A DNA stretch of 64,000 nucleotides from Coprinopsis marcescibilis (taxonomy: Eukaryota; Basidiomycota; Agaricomycetes; Agaricales; Psathyrellaceae), in the NCBI GenBank assembly GCA_004369085.1, contig ML210277.1:22803-86802 (forward strand), given 5' to 3'. Position 1 is the stretch's first letter; every line of letters starts with the position of its first letter. Made by a program: the position numbers and the translations under genes. A model generated the notes under the pieces. That model saw nothing but the letters and a program-made list of their open reading frames with translations. It had not been told where the DNA came from and searched no databases. Shown in pieces: positions 23,426 to 36,665 of this stretch.

Positions 23426-26400
23426 AGTAGTAGAGAGAATGCAAAAAAGGGCGAGTGCGGGGACGAGAGCTGCTTGCGGAATGTTGGTCCTCGAGGCTTC
23501 CAGCGCCAGTCTCTTTATACTTGGCCGAAGAAGAAAGGCTAAAGAGGTATCGATCAGTAGAGATCTTCAACTGAGATCTGTGCTGTAAAATCAATTACCA
23601 CTCAGCGTGTCCTGATGATTCGTCTACCACCGAGGGACGGGAATCAAGGCAAAGCGCGGGCGTCGCAGGCTCGGAAACAGCTTACTCTCAAAGTCAGCAA
23701 CCTCACAACCAGTGACTGGCATCTATAGCTGAAACACTCTAGACATCCGAAAACCCAGCTAGGTATCTGAATGGCTTAGTAGCAGTTACGGTATTCTTGA
23801 AGTCTTAGCGCCCTGCACGGACTTTTGGGTCGGGCTAGGACATAATTAGGAGTGCCACACTGAGATTCCTCGAAGGGGAATTGGTCACACCAACCTTGTG
23901 TGCACGGTGCTGTATTGAGACTTGTGTGTAAACGGGTTTTCCATACCAAGACGCCCTCTTGAATTGGAACAACCGTATCCAAAGGAGCAAGCTTGCTCTC
24001 CAGCACGATCATTAACCTCAGTTCTTCCGAGATCGCCTTGCAAACAACATATCTCGGATAGATGCATAGCACTGACGAGGGAAAATCGAACCGTTCTCCG
24101 TAAATGGGGCTGTCCTCACGCGGGGATGTGTTTCTCAAATCTCATATTCTGCTTTCCCCAATGGAAACGTTTATTTGCTCGAAAAAATGGAGCTCTCAGA
24201 GCGACACTAGCTCACTAGTAAAAGGAGAACACGCCGACGCAAGTGAGACGGCGCTTGGACAGAGCTACGAGCTGGTGCGCTCCGAGACCGGTGACCGGAT
24301 GGCGGCCCATCATGAGCCTGAGTCAGTTTGTGTCGACGTTCAGCCACGTGGCTTGTGGGTACCTGTGGACCTTCAAACCGACAAGATACCCGCGCCAAGC
24401 CTTGTATTTTGACGCAAGAAAATGGGCAGTATCTGTAGGTATAATCCTCGTAAGTGGAATAGGGTGTACGTTTGCCACGCTATCAGTGTTGGGTGTTGGG
24501 TGTAACCTAACTAGTAGGCACACAACGGTAGCCACATCGGGTACAACAAGGGGTCTTTATGTCGGGCATCGCGGACAATATCACTGAGCTGATGGATTGC
24601 CAGGTCCATCACAATTTCCGTTTACCGAAGACGCTGGAGGTGCACATGCACTTGTTGCACACGATTTCTACCAATTTTCACACCAGCCTGTGTTTGAAAA
24701 GCCGCGGGAGGAGAACACGGAGGTTGATTGAAGTATCTTGGTTTGACCGCAAGAGTATGGTCGTTTCGCAGCCTGCAGGAAGTATCGGGTCCGGGTTTGA
24801 AAGTGCGCAGGGTACTTGCAACAATCTAAGGGAGACATGGAGACGCCCCCTGCAATTCGGACTCTAACAAGTACCAAAAGCATAGCCCACCGAATGACCC
24901 GTTCATAGGATCATTGTTGGGTCATCCTGTATTTGAGGCTGTCTCAGCATATTTAGACGAGTATTGGACTGCGCTTTATGATAACCACAGCAATGAGATC
25001 AAAGGAGAAACATAACTACGTGCTAGGCGATCTCATGCCTTGTAAATGTTTTCTTGTTTTAGCTTAGAAGATTTCGGTTTCATTTCTGATCCTGGCGCTT
25101 GGTGGCTTGATTGATTCCTCGGGACTCGGGATCAACTACCCCATGTCTAGAGCTATCGGATATCTGGAGGGGCCCTTTGGCGGTGACGTAATTGAAATTA
25201 GTCTGCCTCATCTTTTTTACATCAATCATTGCGAAAGCGAAGATTGTGCCCACTCGATGGGGCGGTCAGAGTGAGTCCTCGGTTACAAAGTTTTACGGTC
25301 CGGAGGACATAACTCAGACGAGATTGAAGCAGATTTCCGCAAACGCGTATCGTATGTGCTACGGGTATAACAAATTGACCTTTCCCCTCGTCCCAAAAGG
25401 CCTGGGCGTACTGATGAGCGCTTGGATGCGTACCCACTTAACGGACTGCTCGGAAATCGGTGCCCCGGATACGTTTGAGCCGACTCATCAAACTTGGATG
25501 ATGTATGAGAGGGAGGAGTCCATTTGGCTTCTGAATCTAACAATTGAATCAACTGATACTTAACTGGAGTGGGACGCCGTGCCTCCAAATTCCTATTAAT
25601 ATTGACAGTTTCCGGCGGTCGGATGCGTGCCTAGAAATAAGTTACACTCCAGGGCTTTTCACGGCCTGGGCCGCTCATCCCATCATGTACACTCCATCCA
25701 AAGTTCATCAGGAGGCATCTTCGCTGTGCCGAACAGCCGGCCACGACAATTTATGACGCTTTCCGACTCCTCCGGGCGTTGGAATCCCGACATAGCCCAG
25801 AATGTCTTTAGCGCTGCGTTGCAAGAGTCGAGGTTTGGGCGCATGGGATACAATGCGTGTCCACTTCGGCCTTAGCGGCGCGCCTCGCAATACGGCATCA
25901 AGTACACGGATCCTCGGGAAGGAAAGAGAATACATATGCGGACTAGCGGTATATCTAATGTCAGCTAAAAGATCGCGACGGAGGAACCCCAGATCTTGTA
26001 GACGCTAGTAGGACCACCATTTCTACGCTTTCCGTGGCCAGGATACCCGCTGTGGGCTTGTGAAAGGAGACAGCGCCCGCGGTGGCGCACTACGGGTAGG
26101 CTATAGTAGGGCGTAGCGCAGCTGCGCATTAATAATCCCGAAAGTTAATATCCTTTCAACGAATGCTTAGACAATAGAGCCATTCCAAGGTTGGTCCTGC
26201 AGAGTATCTTTAGACTTCCGGTAGTGTCGGCAGCCAGAGATAATGAAACGGCTATTCGGTAGTGGCCGACTCTGATCGTATTTTTAGTGTGAAAGATTCA
26301 ATCAACACGGGCATGGGCATTTGGAATAGAGTGATTTAGCAGTCAGTACTATCTCTGCAGGCGCTTAAGTTTAGACAGGATGAAACAAACAATCTCGATC

Positions 26401-26597
26401 CGTAAAACTGGACTATCATTCGGTCAGGGCGCAACGGGTATCCATGGAAAGAAAATAGACAAGTCGTCTTTGGCGATTCAGAGTTAAATCTATTGGCTCG
26501 TGAGCCTTGTGTTGAATTAGGAACTGTATCAGACGACTTACCGCAGCTAATATGGTGCCACGCGATGCGTAGAATCGGATATCCCTGGGCTTGTGCA
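23426..26597. other. Gene-poor stretch, 3.2 kb
   Basis: Many frames of 60 to 120 codons occur, none with a recognised domain. The longest plus-strand frame (25192-25563) would need a TTG start and has no splice support, although its first residues look like a signal peptide. I see no transposase, reverse transcriptase or terminal repeats. Confidence 0.4.
23513..23519 (-). promoter_or_regulatory. TATA box for the gene starting at 23425
   Basis: TATAAAG on the minus strand, 88 bp upstream of the ATG. The spacing resembles the AKR and pheromone genes in this window. Confidence 0.5.
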
Positions 26598-27959
26598 TCA
26601 CTCGTGTTTCTCGGACAGATGCTCCTTCCACCAATCTTCGAAAATACTTTGGTCAAGGCCACCATCTACCCCAAGACTTTCCGTCTCCTTGTTAGAGAGT
26701 CGGCTATCTCGAGGTCTCGAGGTAGTTGCTGCGCTGACCGGTGGGTTGGTGATTGGGGTAATGTGTCCGTGGGGAATTCCAAGAATTTTGGCAAATATCA
26801 AGCACATCTCATACTTTGTGAATGGCTCTTCTGCCGTATAATGAAGAATGGAGGGTATCGGTTTGTTAAGGGCTTTCAGCGATGGGTCAACGTTCTACCC
26901 AAATCGGAAGGATAGGAGTGCTGCTTACCAGTCAGTCTGACCAAGAAATTGGCGATGTCGATAACATTCGTTGGGTACCTCGTTGCGTCGTGGTCCATAT
27001 CGTAGATTTTACCAGATTGATCTCTCACTACGTCAAGGAGAATATTGACCGCCGAGTCAGAGTTTTTGGGCGCCGGACCATACCTGGGAGAAATCAAAAA
27101 GTCAGATACAAGTTTATGTAAAAACAGAGACCATCAGACAAGATAGGCACCCGCAGAACCACACTCTTAGCACCCTCTACGGATAACACCGCGGTCTCCC
27201 CATCCCTTTTTGTTAGGCCATATAGGTTCGAAGGGCTCGTTTGTGACGATGGCAGGTATGGAGGGGCCTTCCCGTCAAAAACGTAATCTGGATGATCTCA
27301 TTGAGAAGGGCCCACTTTCGACAGCGGAACGGAGATGCTTGCCCGTTGAAATGTAGACAAGAGTGAAGCTGAGCTCTTTTGCCAACTGCGCAAGATAGCC
27401 TGGTACACCTGCGTTGAGCTACGATTCCAGATTGACATGCGATGTCTGGCGATGAGCGCTGACAATGGTTAGAAGGCAGTGAGATCAACCTACGAGCCTT
27501 GCCGCGGCTGGATCCTGTGTCAGAAACCGTTAGCCAGTCGACGATTAGTTGAGGCGGTCTGAACTGACTTTCTCAGCTACGTCAGGTCGACGCTCGGCAG
27601 CGCAATGTATTACCCCTAATCAAACCCGCCATGTGTCAGACCAGTTGAGGTAGTTGAAATCTGGAAAAAAATGAATTGGATTGGTTCTAACTCACAGTCT
27701 GGGCGAAATTCGCGGAATTTCTTCTCGACTTCTTCTTTATTGGTCAAGTCCAGCTTCTCAAGTCCTTCTGAAGCTCGAGAGAATGCCAGGCCTAATACAT
27801 TGGTACCATGGGCCTTCTCGAATGCTGTCTTGACAGCACTGCCCAGTACTCCAGAAGCCCCTTTAGATTCCAAGCGGAAAGGTCATCATGCGAAGGTCTT
27901 GAATAGATTGTTATATAGCTCCCATAATTATCCCACTGACCTGTTACGATCACTTTCAT
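26598..27959 (-). CDS. MAT2B/RmlD-like NAD(P)-dependent reductase
   Basis: Extended short-chain dehydrogenase of the RmlD substrate-binding family, related to dTDP-4-dehydrorhamnose reductase and the regulatory beta subunit of methionine adenosyltransferase. A tiny first exon encodes MKVIVT. After an intron the frame completes the Rossmann motif TGASGVLGSAV. Later exons give VIHCAAERRPDVAEK, STDYVFDG-like DYVFDGKAPPY, and SPSNLYGLTKRDGE carrying the YxxxK pair. These are followed by ATRYPTNVIDIA and a C-terminal exon ending DWWKEHLSEKHE. At least six introns are needed. One (27084-27139) has an atypical but GT donor, gtctga. The family could serve S-adenosylmethionine synthase regulation or sugar reduction, and sequence alone does not decide. 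Confidence 0.82.
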
Positions 27960-30341
27960 AGAGGATGTTCCTTACGAAAAGATTGAGAATCCAACACAAG
28001 GCAGGCACTGGCGTGAAAGCCCTCAGGCATCCAGATGCAGTATGCCGGACATCATGGCAGATGCCGCAATATTCCCACGTCTTGTTCTAGCTATGCGCCA
28101 CCAATTTTGAACAACTCATCCTTTCACCACGACGAATATCTTTTATCCACTGCCAGCGTCGAATTTCTCCCTCTAGACCGAGCGCTCTCACCAGCTATCT
28201 GCACAATACTTACAAATCCGCACCTCCTTATATCGGCCAATTTTCTACAATCTCGGCTTCGACGTTGGTCCTTTGGAAGGAGTTAATGTGAGAGGACCAT
28301 TACCCCCGGGCCCCGAACTGTCCTCGACTTCGACCTGAGTTCCCATGTCGTTCCAACCCACCTGGTGCCACCATTTGCCATTCCTTCCGTATTAACACCA
28401 CTACCATCGATCAAACTACAGCTACAAGTACATGCTCTCCTGCTCGACCGGACTGCGAAGAGGAGTGCAAATGATAATAGGTTGGCACTCCTGTGCAGCG
28501 TCAACCCAAGGGGCATGGTGTAAGAGGAAAACGTGGCGCTTCTCCTTGTTTCTTGCGATATCGGCGATTGGTGTGCTTCGAGTAAGCATATGGAGTTGGT
28601 ATTGAGCACTGGAAAGGTTCAGCGCTTGCTAGAATCTGCTTTTTCCGGATGAGCTTAACATCTTTCTAAATCCCCTTCCGGGGGTGTCCAATTGACGTTC
28701 TTATCGAAGATTCAACGTTCCATCAAAGAAGCCAACGAGTTCATTATACAGACTCTCATTCCGTCTACTCTCAAACCCTTTCCCGTGTTCTATAACAGCC
28801 TCGGTCTCCGATGTAGGTATGCCTGTGAGTTTAGAAATCCGCGTACGTTTTCTATCAATTCGTTCGTTTCGGTTTTCTCGTTAAAATTTATTCTAGGAAG
28901 CAACCTGCCATACTAAACGCCCCTTGTGTGCTCGGAAATTCTTGGAATCTCCTCCCAGCAAGCTCCATGCCAGGTTTGCTTCTCAATCGACCGTTTCGGT
29001 ATACACATCAATATTGAGTTTTCCATATGCTTGTTTCACCCAATGGTGTAAGCTTTTGACATTTGGCCCTCAGCCTAATCTCCAAATTAGAAATCCTCAT
29101 GCTCCACGCTGCCTACAAACTGAATGTTTCCCTCCTTCCCTACGGAACCGTTTACGACATAGATCACCGTCACTGACTTGCCGCAGCAAGTGCGCACACA
29201 ACAATGCGATAAAAGTCCAGCGCGGAGAATACTACCCCATTTTATCTGAAGAGGGAAGGATGCCGTTAATGCCCAAGATTAGCGCCGGAAATAAGGGCCT
29301 TCGACCAGCTTAGCGACAACACAGATACCATTACATGAATGGCACTCAATCACAGTGAAGGCCGGTTAGGAGTTCGTTCGAGGATGGATACCGGGATAAC
29401 AGATTACATGCGGTTACCTTCCCTATCGACAGTGACTAGATATGACAACGGTATGTGCGGGTTTGAGATACTCTTTACATATCCGAAGGTTCGTCTAGTT
29501 GACAACAATCAAAGGCGTCGGTATACCCTTGACCCATTGTGAGTTGTGGCAAAACTATACGGAGTATTACTAACACCCACCGCAGGCTCACCTTCAAACT
29601 GTTCCACATCGCACAATAGTCACAAGTCATTTAAATTTCGCCCAGAAGCCTATAAAAAGAGAAGGCGACCTTCTTTCCCTTCTTTCTCCCGCTCCAAAGC
29701 GATGTAGGTCGAATTCCTCAAGAGTATTCCGCCTGTATCGGGCTTGATCTGGTATGTTCAAGCTGGGAGAGTTGGTATCCATGCCCCGATTCCGTCATGT
29801 AGCTTTCAATACATTTCCCTGATCAAACCATTCTAACTCAGGATCGGTTGGGCGACGGCAAGGAGAGATAAATGAGAGTTTTCGGTGTGACGTGTTTATC
29901 GACCGTGAATATTGTCTCTAAATAATGTCCTCATTTTGGTCCATAGCCTCATCCAGGACGATTAGCGAGATTTTTGCTTGGACAGGGTTTCAACTCCAAT
30001 TCAACTGTTTCCCAGGCCAGTTTCCGTGGAACTTTCCGATAGCAGAGCCCGGCATGTCGTATGTTGAGATGTTTGAAAGACGTGGGATGCCCCCTGATGC
30101 CATATACGAGCCTCATTACTGTTGAAAGCATTTGATGCTTCTCATGCCTTACCATTGAGTTGGTTCTATTGACCGGTTCAATCAGGAAGGATAACGAGAT
30201 CGTCTTGACTGCCCGGGCGGTTTACGTCGGTAGTGCCGAATGTGGTAAGCTCTAGAAATTCCTTTATATGCGCGGGGCTGATTGGGTTAGAAGAAGATTC
30301 CTGCGTCAAGACTATATATTGTGGTATTCAAAGTTCAGCAT
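27960..30341. other. Gene-poor stretch with an isolated TATA element
   Basis: No gene is supported. A good TATA (tataaaaa, 29653-29660) is followed by a CT-rich run (29672-29692), the look of a core promoter. The first ATG after it is immediately followed by TAG. It may drive a long 5' leader of the arrestin-like gene at 30342 or an unrecognised RNA. Confidence 0.35.
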
Positions 30342-32015
30342 ATGCTTCCAGAGCGCTCTCCCTCTCCTTCCAGTGCAATGCGTCGCCGTGCAGCCACCGT
30401 ATCCCACCCTTCCGTTCACGATAGCTCCTCCTCGCGCATGATTCCACAAGCTGTCTACTCTCATGTCTCGACCTACAGGTGCGGATTCATTTATGACAAT
30501 GCTCTCGCGACCATCGAGTTGATTTCGTGTCTGTAGATCTGTTCAACTAGAGCTCCAGCTTTATAGCCCGTCTTTGAAGGTCGACGCCCGTGGACCCATT
30601 GCAGTATTTAACAACCATGACGAGATCGGCGGCAAGGTTGTCCTTGATTGCCCAGCGAGCGACACAGGGAGGCTCACTCTATCGGCAAGTGGACTCCGCA
30701 CAGTAACGAACAGTAGGAGAGAGACCTAACGGCTTTATAGATTGAAGGGGCATTCACATACCCTTCCCACTGGGATGGCGAGACGTATTCAGAGCCAAGG
30801 CGGAACGTCTTCTTCACCCATTCACACATAATCTCTGTCTCGAATGAGGGAAGCAGTCGGTTCACGTTCCGTGATGCGTTCATGAAGCGTCGCCCCAGTG
30901 CATCCCATCTTCGCCTTTCGTCTCCCTCGGTGGAAAGGTCCTACCCATTCCAACTTCCAATCCCTCAGGGCTCACATCCTGGGCAAGAGCTTCCACCATC
31001 CTTTACCTCATTGGACTCAAAACGCGGGAGCTCCTTGGTGATATCGTCTGATATATCATATAAAATCCTAGCAACCTGGGAACCAGACAATCTCGAGATG
31101 CCTCCCTCATAGTGAGTCCAGTATTACAGCCTGTTTCTATCTGAATTCCTCTAATGGGCTACATAGTCTCGAGATACCTGTAATCCTTCAGCATGACCCC
31201 GATTTCCAGTCGGAGGATGCACACGACGATGTTTGGTTAGAAATGCCCTTGATTACAGAGCGACCCATGCCCGTTCGCCTCGCGGTACGTTCTTACCTTT
31301 CCAGAAAAATCAAACTTTATATTGAACTGAACTTGTTTGTCATTTCTGTTTTTAGGTCGCCCTTCCTAAATCGGTCACTTTTTGTCGCCGCTCGTCAATA
31401 CCGTACTTTGTGGTCTTCACGACACATCCGCGCTCTCCGGCCATGACCAAGGAGATCGCAGCTGACTCGACCATCTCCGTCGCTCTCATTCGACAAATCG
31501 TGATTAACGAACCTCAAAGCATGATGTCCATCACACCTCCTTCATCCCCGTCAGGCGAAGATGGCGAGTCCTCTCGCCACAATTTCTTACGGCTTGTCGC
31601 AAAATCTGGTCCCCGCCTAATCAGCGGCAGAAAGCGTGGATACGAGGAGATGCAGGACAAGCCCTTGCCGGACATTCCACCCTCAAGGACAGCCTTTTCC
31701 GAGTCCAAGACCATCTATCGGGAGATTTTTGTCGGATTCTCCAAGCGGCCCCGCCGCAGGTGCGAAGACGGCAAGCACCCCTCCCTGGAAGAACAGACTG
31801 CCCTTCCGGATGGCCTGCACAAATCCAAGATCTCTCTCGATGCCGACATGCTCCCCTGTATAGACTGGGCGGGTGTCAGCGTCAAGGTGTGTTCTGATCG
31901 ATTGTGTCTTCTATTTGCCGGCACTGATTATGTTCTATTTCAGTACTATCTCGATGTTTCTGTTTCAATTGGGCAAGATGATTGGAGAGCCCGCATGCCA
32001 GTTCGGATTTTCTGA
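30342..32015 (+). CDS. Arrestin-like protein
   Basis: Six exons (137, 148, 371, 118, 531 and 72 nt) sum to 1377 nt, 458 residues. After a Ser/Arg-rich leader the fold resembles the fungal arrestin N-like domain: VQLELQLYSPSLKV, KVVLDCPASDTGRLTLSIEG, FPFQLPIPQG-type FQLPIPQGSHPGQELPPSF and SYKILATWEP. Later strands include ITERPMPVRLAVALPKSVTF. The C-terminal part is charged and Ser/Pro-rich, with a basic patch (FSKRPRRRCEDGK). Alpha-arrestins act as adaptors linking membrane cargo to Rsp5-type ubiquitin ligases. No clear PPxY motif is seen here, so that partnership is unproven. Intron 2 (30685-30740) is GC-AG (TCG then gcaagt). Confidence 0.75.
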
Positions 32016-32427
32016 TTCATCCACTAACTAGACGTCACTCATTCTCGCTTTCGCCGCTGTTTTCGACCTTCATCCCTTACCACCTTCGTTCTATCATTAT
32101 TCATATTTTATCCAATTACTTACAGCAAAACCTCAACTGTACTTGTACATACTATGTAGTCATCTAGAGGCAGCAACAAACACGAATAACATAATAGGAT
32201 TACAAACGAAGTTCGAACGCTCTTACACACAACCTGTACTCCACGATGTGGGATCAGGCGGAAACCCATCCGACTAGGGCGCATCCAATGTTCATCCACA
32301 CCCCAGACCCAAGCCTTCTGATGTTCGAAGAACATCTGCGTATGCCGCTGAGGGCCTAACGCGACATACTGATGACTATCCGACCGGAAGCCGTGGAGAC
32401 CCCTAGCAACACAGGGCAATCATTCCT
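32016..32427. other. Convergent 3' spacer
   Basis: Lies between two genes ending toward each other (32015 plus, 32428 minus). It should hold both polyadenylation regions. No ORF of note. Confidence 0.5.
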
Positions 32428-35400
32428 TTACTTCATGCTTGCAGCGATTTGATCGAGTTCTCGTGCAACCATTGAATTCGGACATTTCTTTCTTAGCTCT
32501 CTGAAAAGCCGAAAGAAATTTTAGCCATCCTGCGCTCCCACAAGATATAAACGTTACGTACTCGAGCTTGGATTTGTCCCCTCTCTCCTTGCATTCTTTT
32601 CCCGCGAGGCGCCATTCCCCACATTCTGCGTACAGATCGGCACGCTTAGGCGAATCACACTTCGCGACATATGTGGTGGCTTCTTTGGTATATCCTTTTG
32701 TGACAAGCCACTGCACAAAGGGCTCGTAGCCAATAGGACTGCGCTTCGATTTCGCAAACGCCTCCAGTCCTTCGAAATCTTGTGCATCTATGAGAGCGCT
32801 GAGCTTCACATACCAGAACCTAAGATAGGAGGTAGGAACAGGGTAGCAACCATATGCGTTAGGAATAAAATCAGGCGACAGTGATTCTTGGCTTTACGCA
32901 CCGTTTGTCCGGTATCCTGAAGTCGCTCTTGATCTTATCCGCCCTTTTCGACATCCCGTTAAGTAGACATGTGCGCACTGTCTCATTGACGCTCAATCCA
33001 AAGAAGGCTACTTTGTTATCCATTTCGGATTCCAGTTGCTGCTGCAGGGTCAGAAGCCGTACGTTCTCGTCCATCATCTGTGGCTGACATCAGTATCGTA
33101 ACTAGGTGTACCCTGATCAGTACATACCTTGGATTCAAAATTCCGGTCCTTATCTTCAGAGAAAAACTTCTGGGCTGCTTTGATGGTCGTTATCTTTGCT
33201 GCAGGGTCCTGAAAAGTCGTAAGCGATGAGTTGCTCGCGTTTCAAGGTAAACACACCACTACCTTCATCCAAGTAGCCTCTTCAAGACATAGGATAGCAC
33301 TTTCAACGCGTCGGTCGTCAGAGTAGTAGAAATCCCGGAGCATTTCCCTGTTCTGCTCTCGCGCATATACTTCCAACAACCGTGTTGCGGGTATTAGCCG
33401 AGCACCGCCATCTTCCAGCAGCCTAAAAAATGAGCCGAGAGAAAGTCGTTTGTGCAGATGGAGCAGGACGTGGTAAACTGAGACCGCAGTCAGTACACAA
33501 GAGCGATATGCGACGTGAATCCATACCTAGATCCGTGTCGCCACTGTCCACCGCTTTGATCAGGGCGAGTTTATCTTCCTTCATTTCCAACAAGAGCGGC
33601 ACTTGGTCGGAACCCTTGGCTTCGTGATCTAGCAACTGCGGGGAAACGAAGCCCGGTCAGAGTCGATCCACATTGTACCCTACACGGGGTGAGAGGTTTC
33701 TTACCCGTGTGGCCAGTCCGCCTCGTCCAACTTCCCAAGCCTTCTTCGCAATTTCAGCATAGCTACAGTCGCCCCCGCGTAGCTGCTGGAACTTTTCAAC
33801 GATAGCATTGCAGACCTGTTCATCAGCCGCGGCTTCCGCATCCTTCCCAAGGCCTGCTGCTGCTGCTGGCTTTGATCGAGTGATTTTGCTACACGCCCAA
33901 TGTTTGAGTACGGCATCCGGTTTCAAACCAAGGAAGCTTGATATTCGGAGCGCAAGAAGGTGCATATTTCGAGAGATCAAGCGGTTGATGAGGTGTGACG
34001 GCGAAGCGTAATTATACCTGATATATGCGTGCTCAGTTACAGGAACTTCGCGTCATAGTCAGTCTAGAACTCACTGGGTATACGTTAATGGTATGGCGAC
34101 CTCATAGAAGCGGACTGCATTTAGAACCTTCAGGGTATGCCCCATGTTGACGAAATCTGTCGGATTGTGGAAGTCCAGAAATCCCCGGCCGAATTTGGCG
34201 GCCTGGGAGGGCGATCAGCTTGAAAACCCTGATTTTAGACTCCAGGAAGCGTACATTTAAAAGATTTCGTTGCCATTGAGGTTCCCATTCTTGGCCCGCC
34301 GCATCAATACATTCGTCTACAGCTTTGGCTAGGTCGGGCCGGATAGATCGTATGCTCTCATCCGCCTTTGGAGACCGGTTCGTGAAGCTTTCCCATGCGT
34401 CATAGAGAATTGCGGAAGGTGTTGTTGAACCAGGCCTGAAAATAGACATAGTAGAAGCTAGAAGCTGATTAGGACAGAACAATTCAGACAATCTGAAAAA
34501 CATACAAGGGACTTTCTGAATCAAATCGCAAACATCTGCACTCGAAATGCGAACACCATCCATTTCTGTGACAGCAAAGGTCGACCCTGAGTAAGAATAC
34601 CTTTCGGTTGGATTTCTTGAATGCCCTGTGCGAGAAAAATAATGGGAAAAATGACATACTGCAGTGTATCTCCTGAAGGGCCGACGAGCAGAACCAGGGA
34701 TGGCCACGTTACAATGATTGCATCGTTACCGCACCACTCGACTTGTTGAATAGGACCGTCAATTCCAGCCACACCGGAAGTCTCGAATTCAGTTATATTT
34801 CGATGGAAATCGCTTGACACCACCCAAAGTGTTCCTGAAAAGGTCATCAAGGCCAGAAATTTCCCGTTTGGTGAAGGAGATATGTGTGTAAAGGGCCCTC
34901 GCGCGAGTCTCTGGTCCACACTTTCCAGATTGTCGACCGTGTATATCGTACTGTCAACCGAGAGCAAGACTTCCACATGTCGCGAGATATTGAGATCCGG
35001 CGGTATGATCGACCAAGCGTGGGGTGGTTCAGTCATTACTGAAAGGATCGTCAGCTTCTACTGCAAGAGAGACGCGTCAGCAAACGTACTTGGATTCGCC
35101 AACGCCAGCGGTCTAGAACCCTCCCAACCTTTGACCTCTAATAGCGTTAACGAGCTGGTCAGTGCTACCAGGCCACCACCATGAATCTTCGCGTCTATAA
35201 CCCCTGTTTCTGCAGTATCTGAGCCAAGGGAATATTGCTGATATTCCCCTTGCAGGTCATAAACTCTGTAAACGCCTTCTTCGTTTAAAATAACCAGCCT
35301 TTCATCTGCTGTCCAGCCAAACTTAATGATCTTGCCCTGGTCCCACTATCGTCATGATGTCAGTAGAACTGTTCGATCATTGGGAAATGGAATCATCCAC

Positions 35401-35717
35401 ACTGAACAGGAGCAGTCCTTCCCCTGCAGGAGACCAAACTTGAATCTGTGCCCTCGTCACCGCAGGCATGAGCTGCCCTAGTGTCAACAGTTTGGTCGAG
35501 TCTCGCATTAGAGCTGCATAACGCGAATACCTTGAGACTTAACTTCTGGGTGAAAGAGTGTATTACACTCACCTAACGGGCCACCATGTTGGCATGCAGC
35601 CACCATATAGTCGCTTAGCTCAGGGAGTTTCCCAGGTGTTGAGTAGAGTTGCTGCCGCCTGTAGAACGTCGTTGCATCGCCAATGGCTTCCCAGTGTGCT
35701 GTTGGATGGCTAGCCAT
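32428..35717 (-). CDS. VPS16: VPS16, HOPS/CORVET core subunit
   Basis: Class C vacuolar sorting subunit. It binds VPS33 and forms the core of the HOPS and CORVET tethers that drive vacuole and endosome fusion. The N terminus ([14 protein letters not shown]) starts a Vps16_N beta-propeller region, with segments such as [20 protein letters not shown] and [20 protein letters not shown]. The C-terminal half is the Vps16_C helical solenoid. It includes [22 protein letters not shown] sequence on the minus strand near 34000, [20 protein letters not shown] and a final [15 protein letters not shown]. The last exon joins after KLE and ends at a TAA at 32428-32430. At least ten short introns interrupt it. 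Frames look continuous across the exons I followed. Confidence 0.92.
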
Positions 35718-35973
35718 GGTATCTCAAGGGGAGCTTGCGCTCGGATGCCGCGTGCCAGAGCCTAACCCTGGTCCCGACATTTGTCCCTGTTTGGGACGAA
35801 AGCTGCTTAATCAAAGCTGCTCTCTCACGCAATAAGCGATGACGAGTAAAAATGCGCCCTCTGTGTCAAGTTCAAGTTCACGCAAAGTTCAAACACTACA
35901 GTCCAAGGATACTTAACATTTTATAAAATTCGCTACGACCAATACAATAACCACCGACATAGTGACAGATCAT

Positions 35974-36665
35974 TCACCAGACTGGAGGGCCAGCGTACTT
36001 CACGAGTTTTAGGTGGACGCGAGATAAGTCACCAGCGATTGAAACATGGGACATTTTGTTGCTGCTGGGTGTCTGGCGCAGGGAAATGGGTGCATTGTAA
36101 CTGATGTGAGGGGCTGAAACTCACATCGAGGTTGCGTTGGTATGTAGTCACGAGCTCAAGCGAGTCGGCAGACCCGTCCTCGAACGCAAGCTCCAGCATG
36201 TACTGGAGAATAATCTGCGTATCGGTCACTGCGACTATGCACAATTAATGAGTCTGAGAAACAGAGATGGGACAGTCGATGGATCTCATACCGTTCCGAG
36301 GACTAACAAGATATGGCGTTGAGAGCCTCGTCTAAGAATACATGCGTGGTCAGATGGCGTACCTGAACTCAAAGCTCTTGCAGAACTTGTAGCACCACTC
36401 CACAAAGAGGGCCTTCGACTCGCGGGTAGGTGCAGTGGCGGGGAGATGGCAGAACTTTACAACGGCTGTGTCTAAGAAGCAGTCGAGAAGGGCGTCGAGG
36501 CTTTTACTCTCGATAGCCTGCATTACCTAGCGAATATTAGAGTGTCAGCGTCTGTCAAAGCGTCCGGTGTTTCGCAAGACCTACTCTTTGCACCCAAACA
36601 AGTGCCGCCTCGTAGTCTGCGGGACTAGCAGTGACTTTGACATCTTTGAAAAGGTCGAACTTCAT
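35974..36665 (-). CDS. Small NTF2/SnoaL-like protein
   Basis: Short ORFs join into one gene. Exon 1 is MKFDLFKDVKVTASPADYEA to WVQR. Exon 2 is VMQAIESKSLDALLDCF through HLPATAPTRESKALFVEWCY. A small exon (PRN) follows, then AVTDTQIILQYMLELAFEDG to YQRNLD, and a last exon ending RVHLKLVKYAGPPVW at 35974. All four joins keep frame with GT-AG borders. The layout (N-terminal helix with AIESKSLDALLDCF, then alternating strands) resembles the NTF2-like cone fold used by SnoaL-type proteins. Family membership is inference from pattern only, and no catalytic residues can be named. It lies head-to-tail with VPS16, 256 bp upstream of it. Confidence 0.5.

Noticed and set aside
25192..25563. Possible secreted protein with a signal-like N terminus
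   Set aside because: Needs a TTG start, has no splice support and no recognisable domain.
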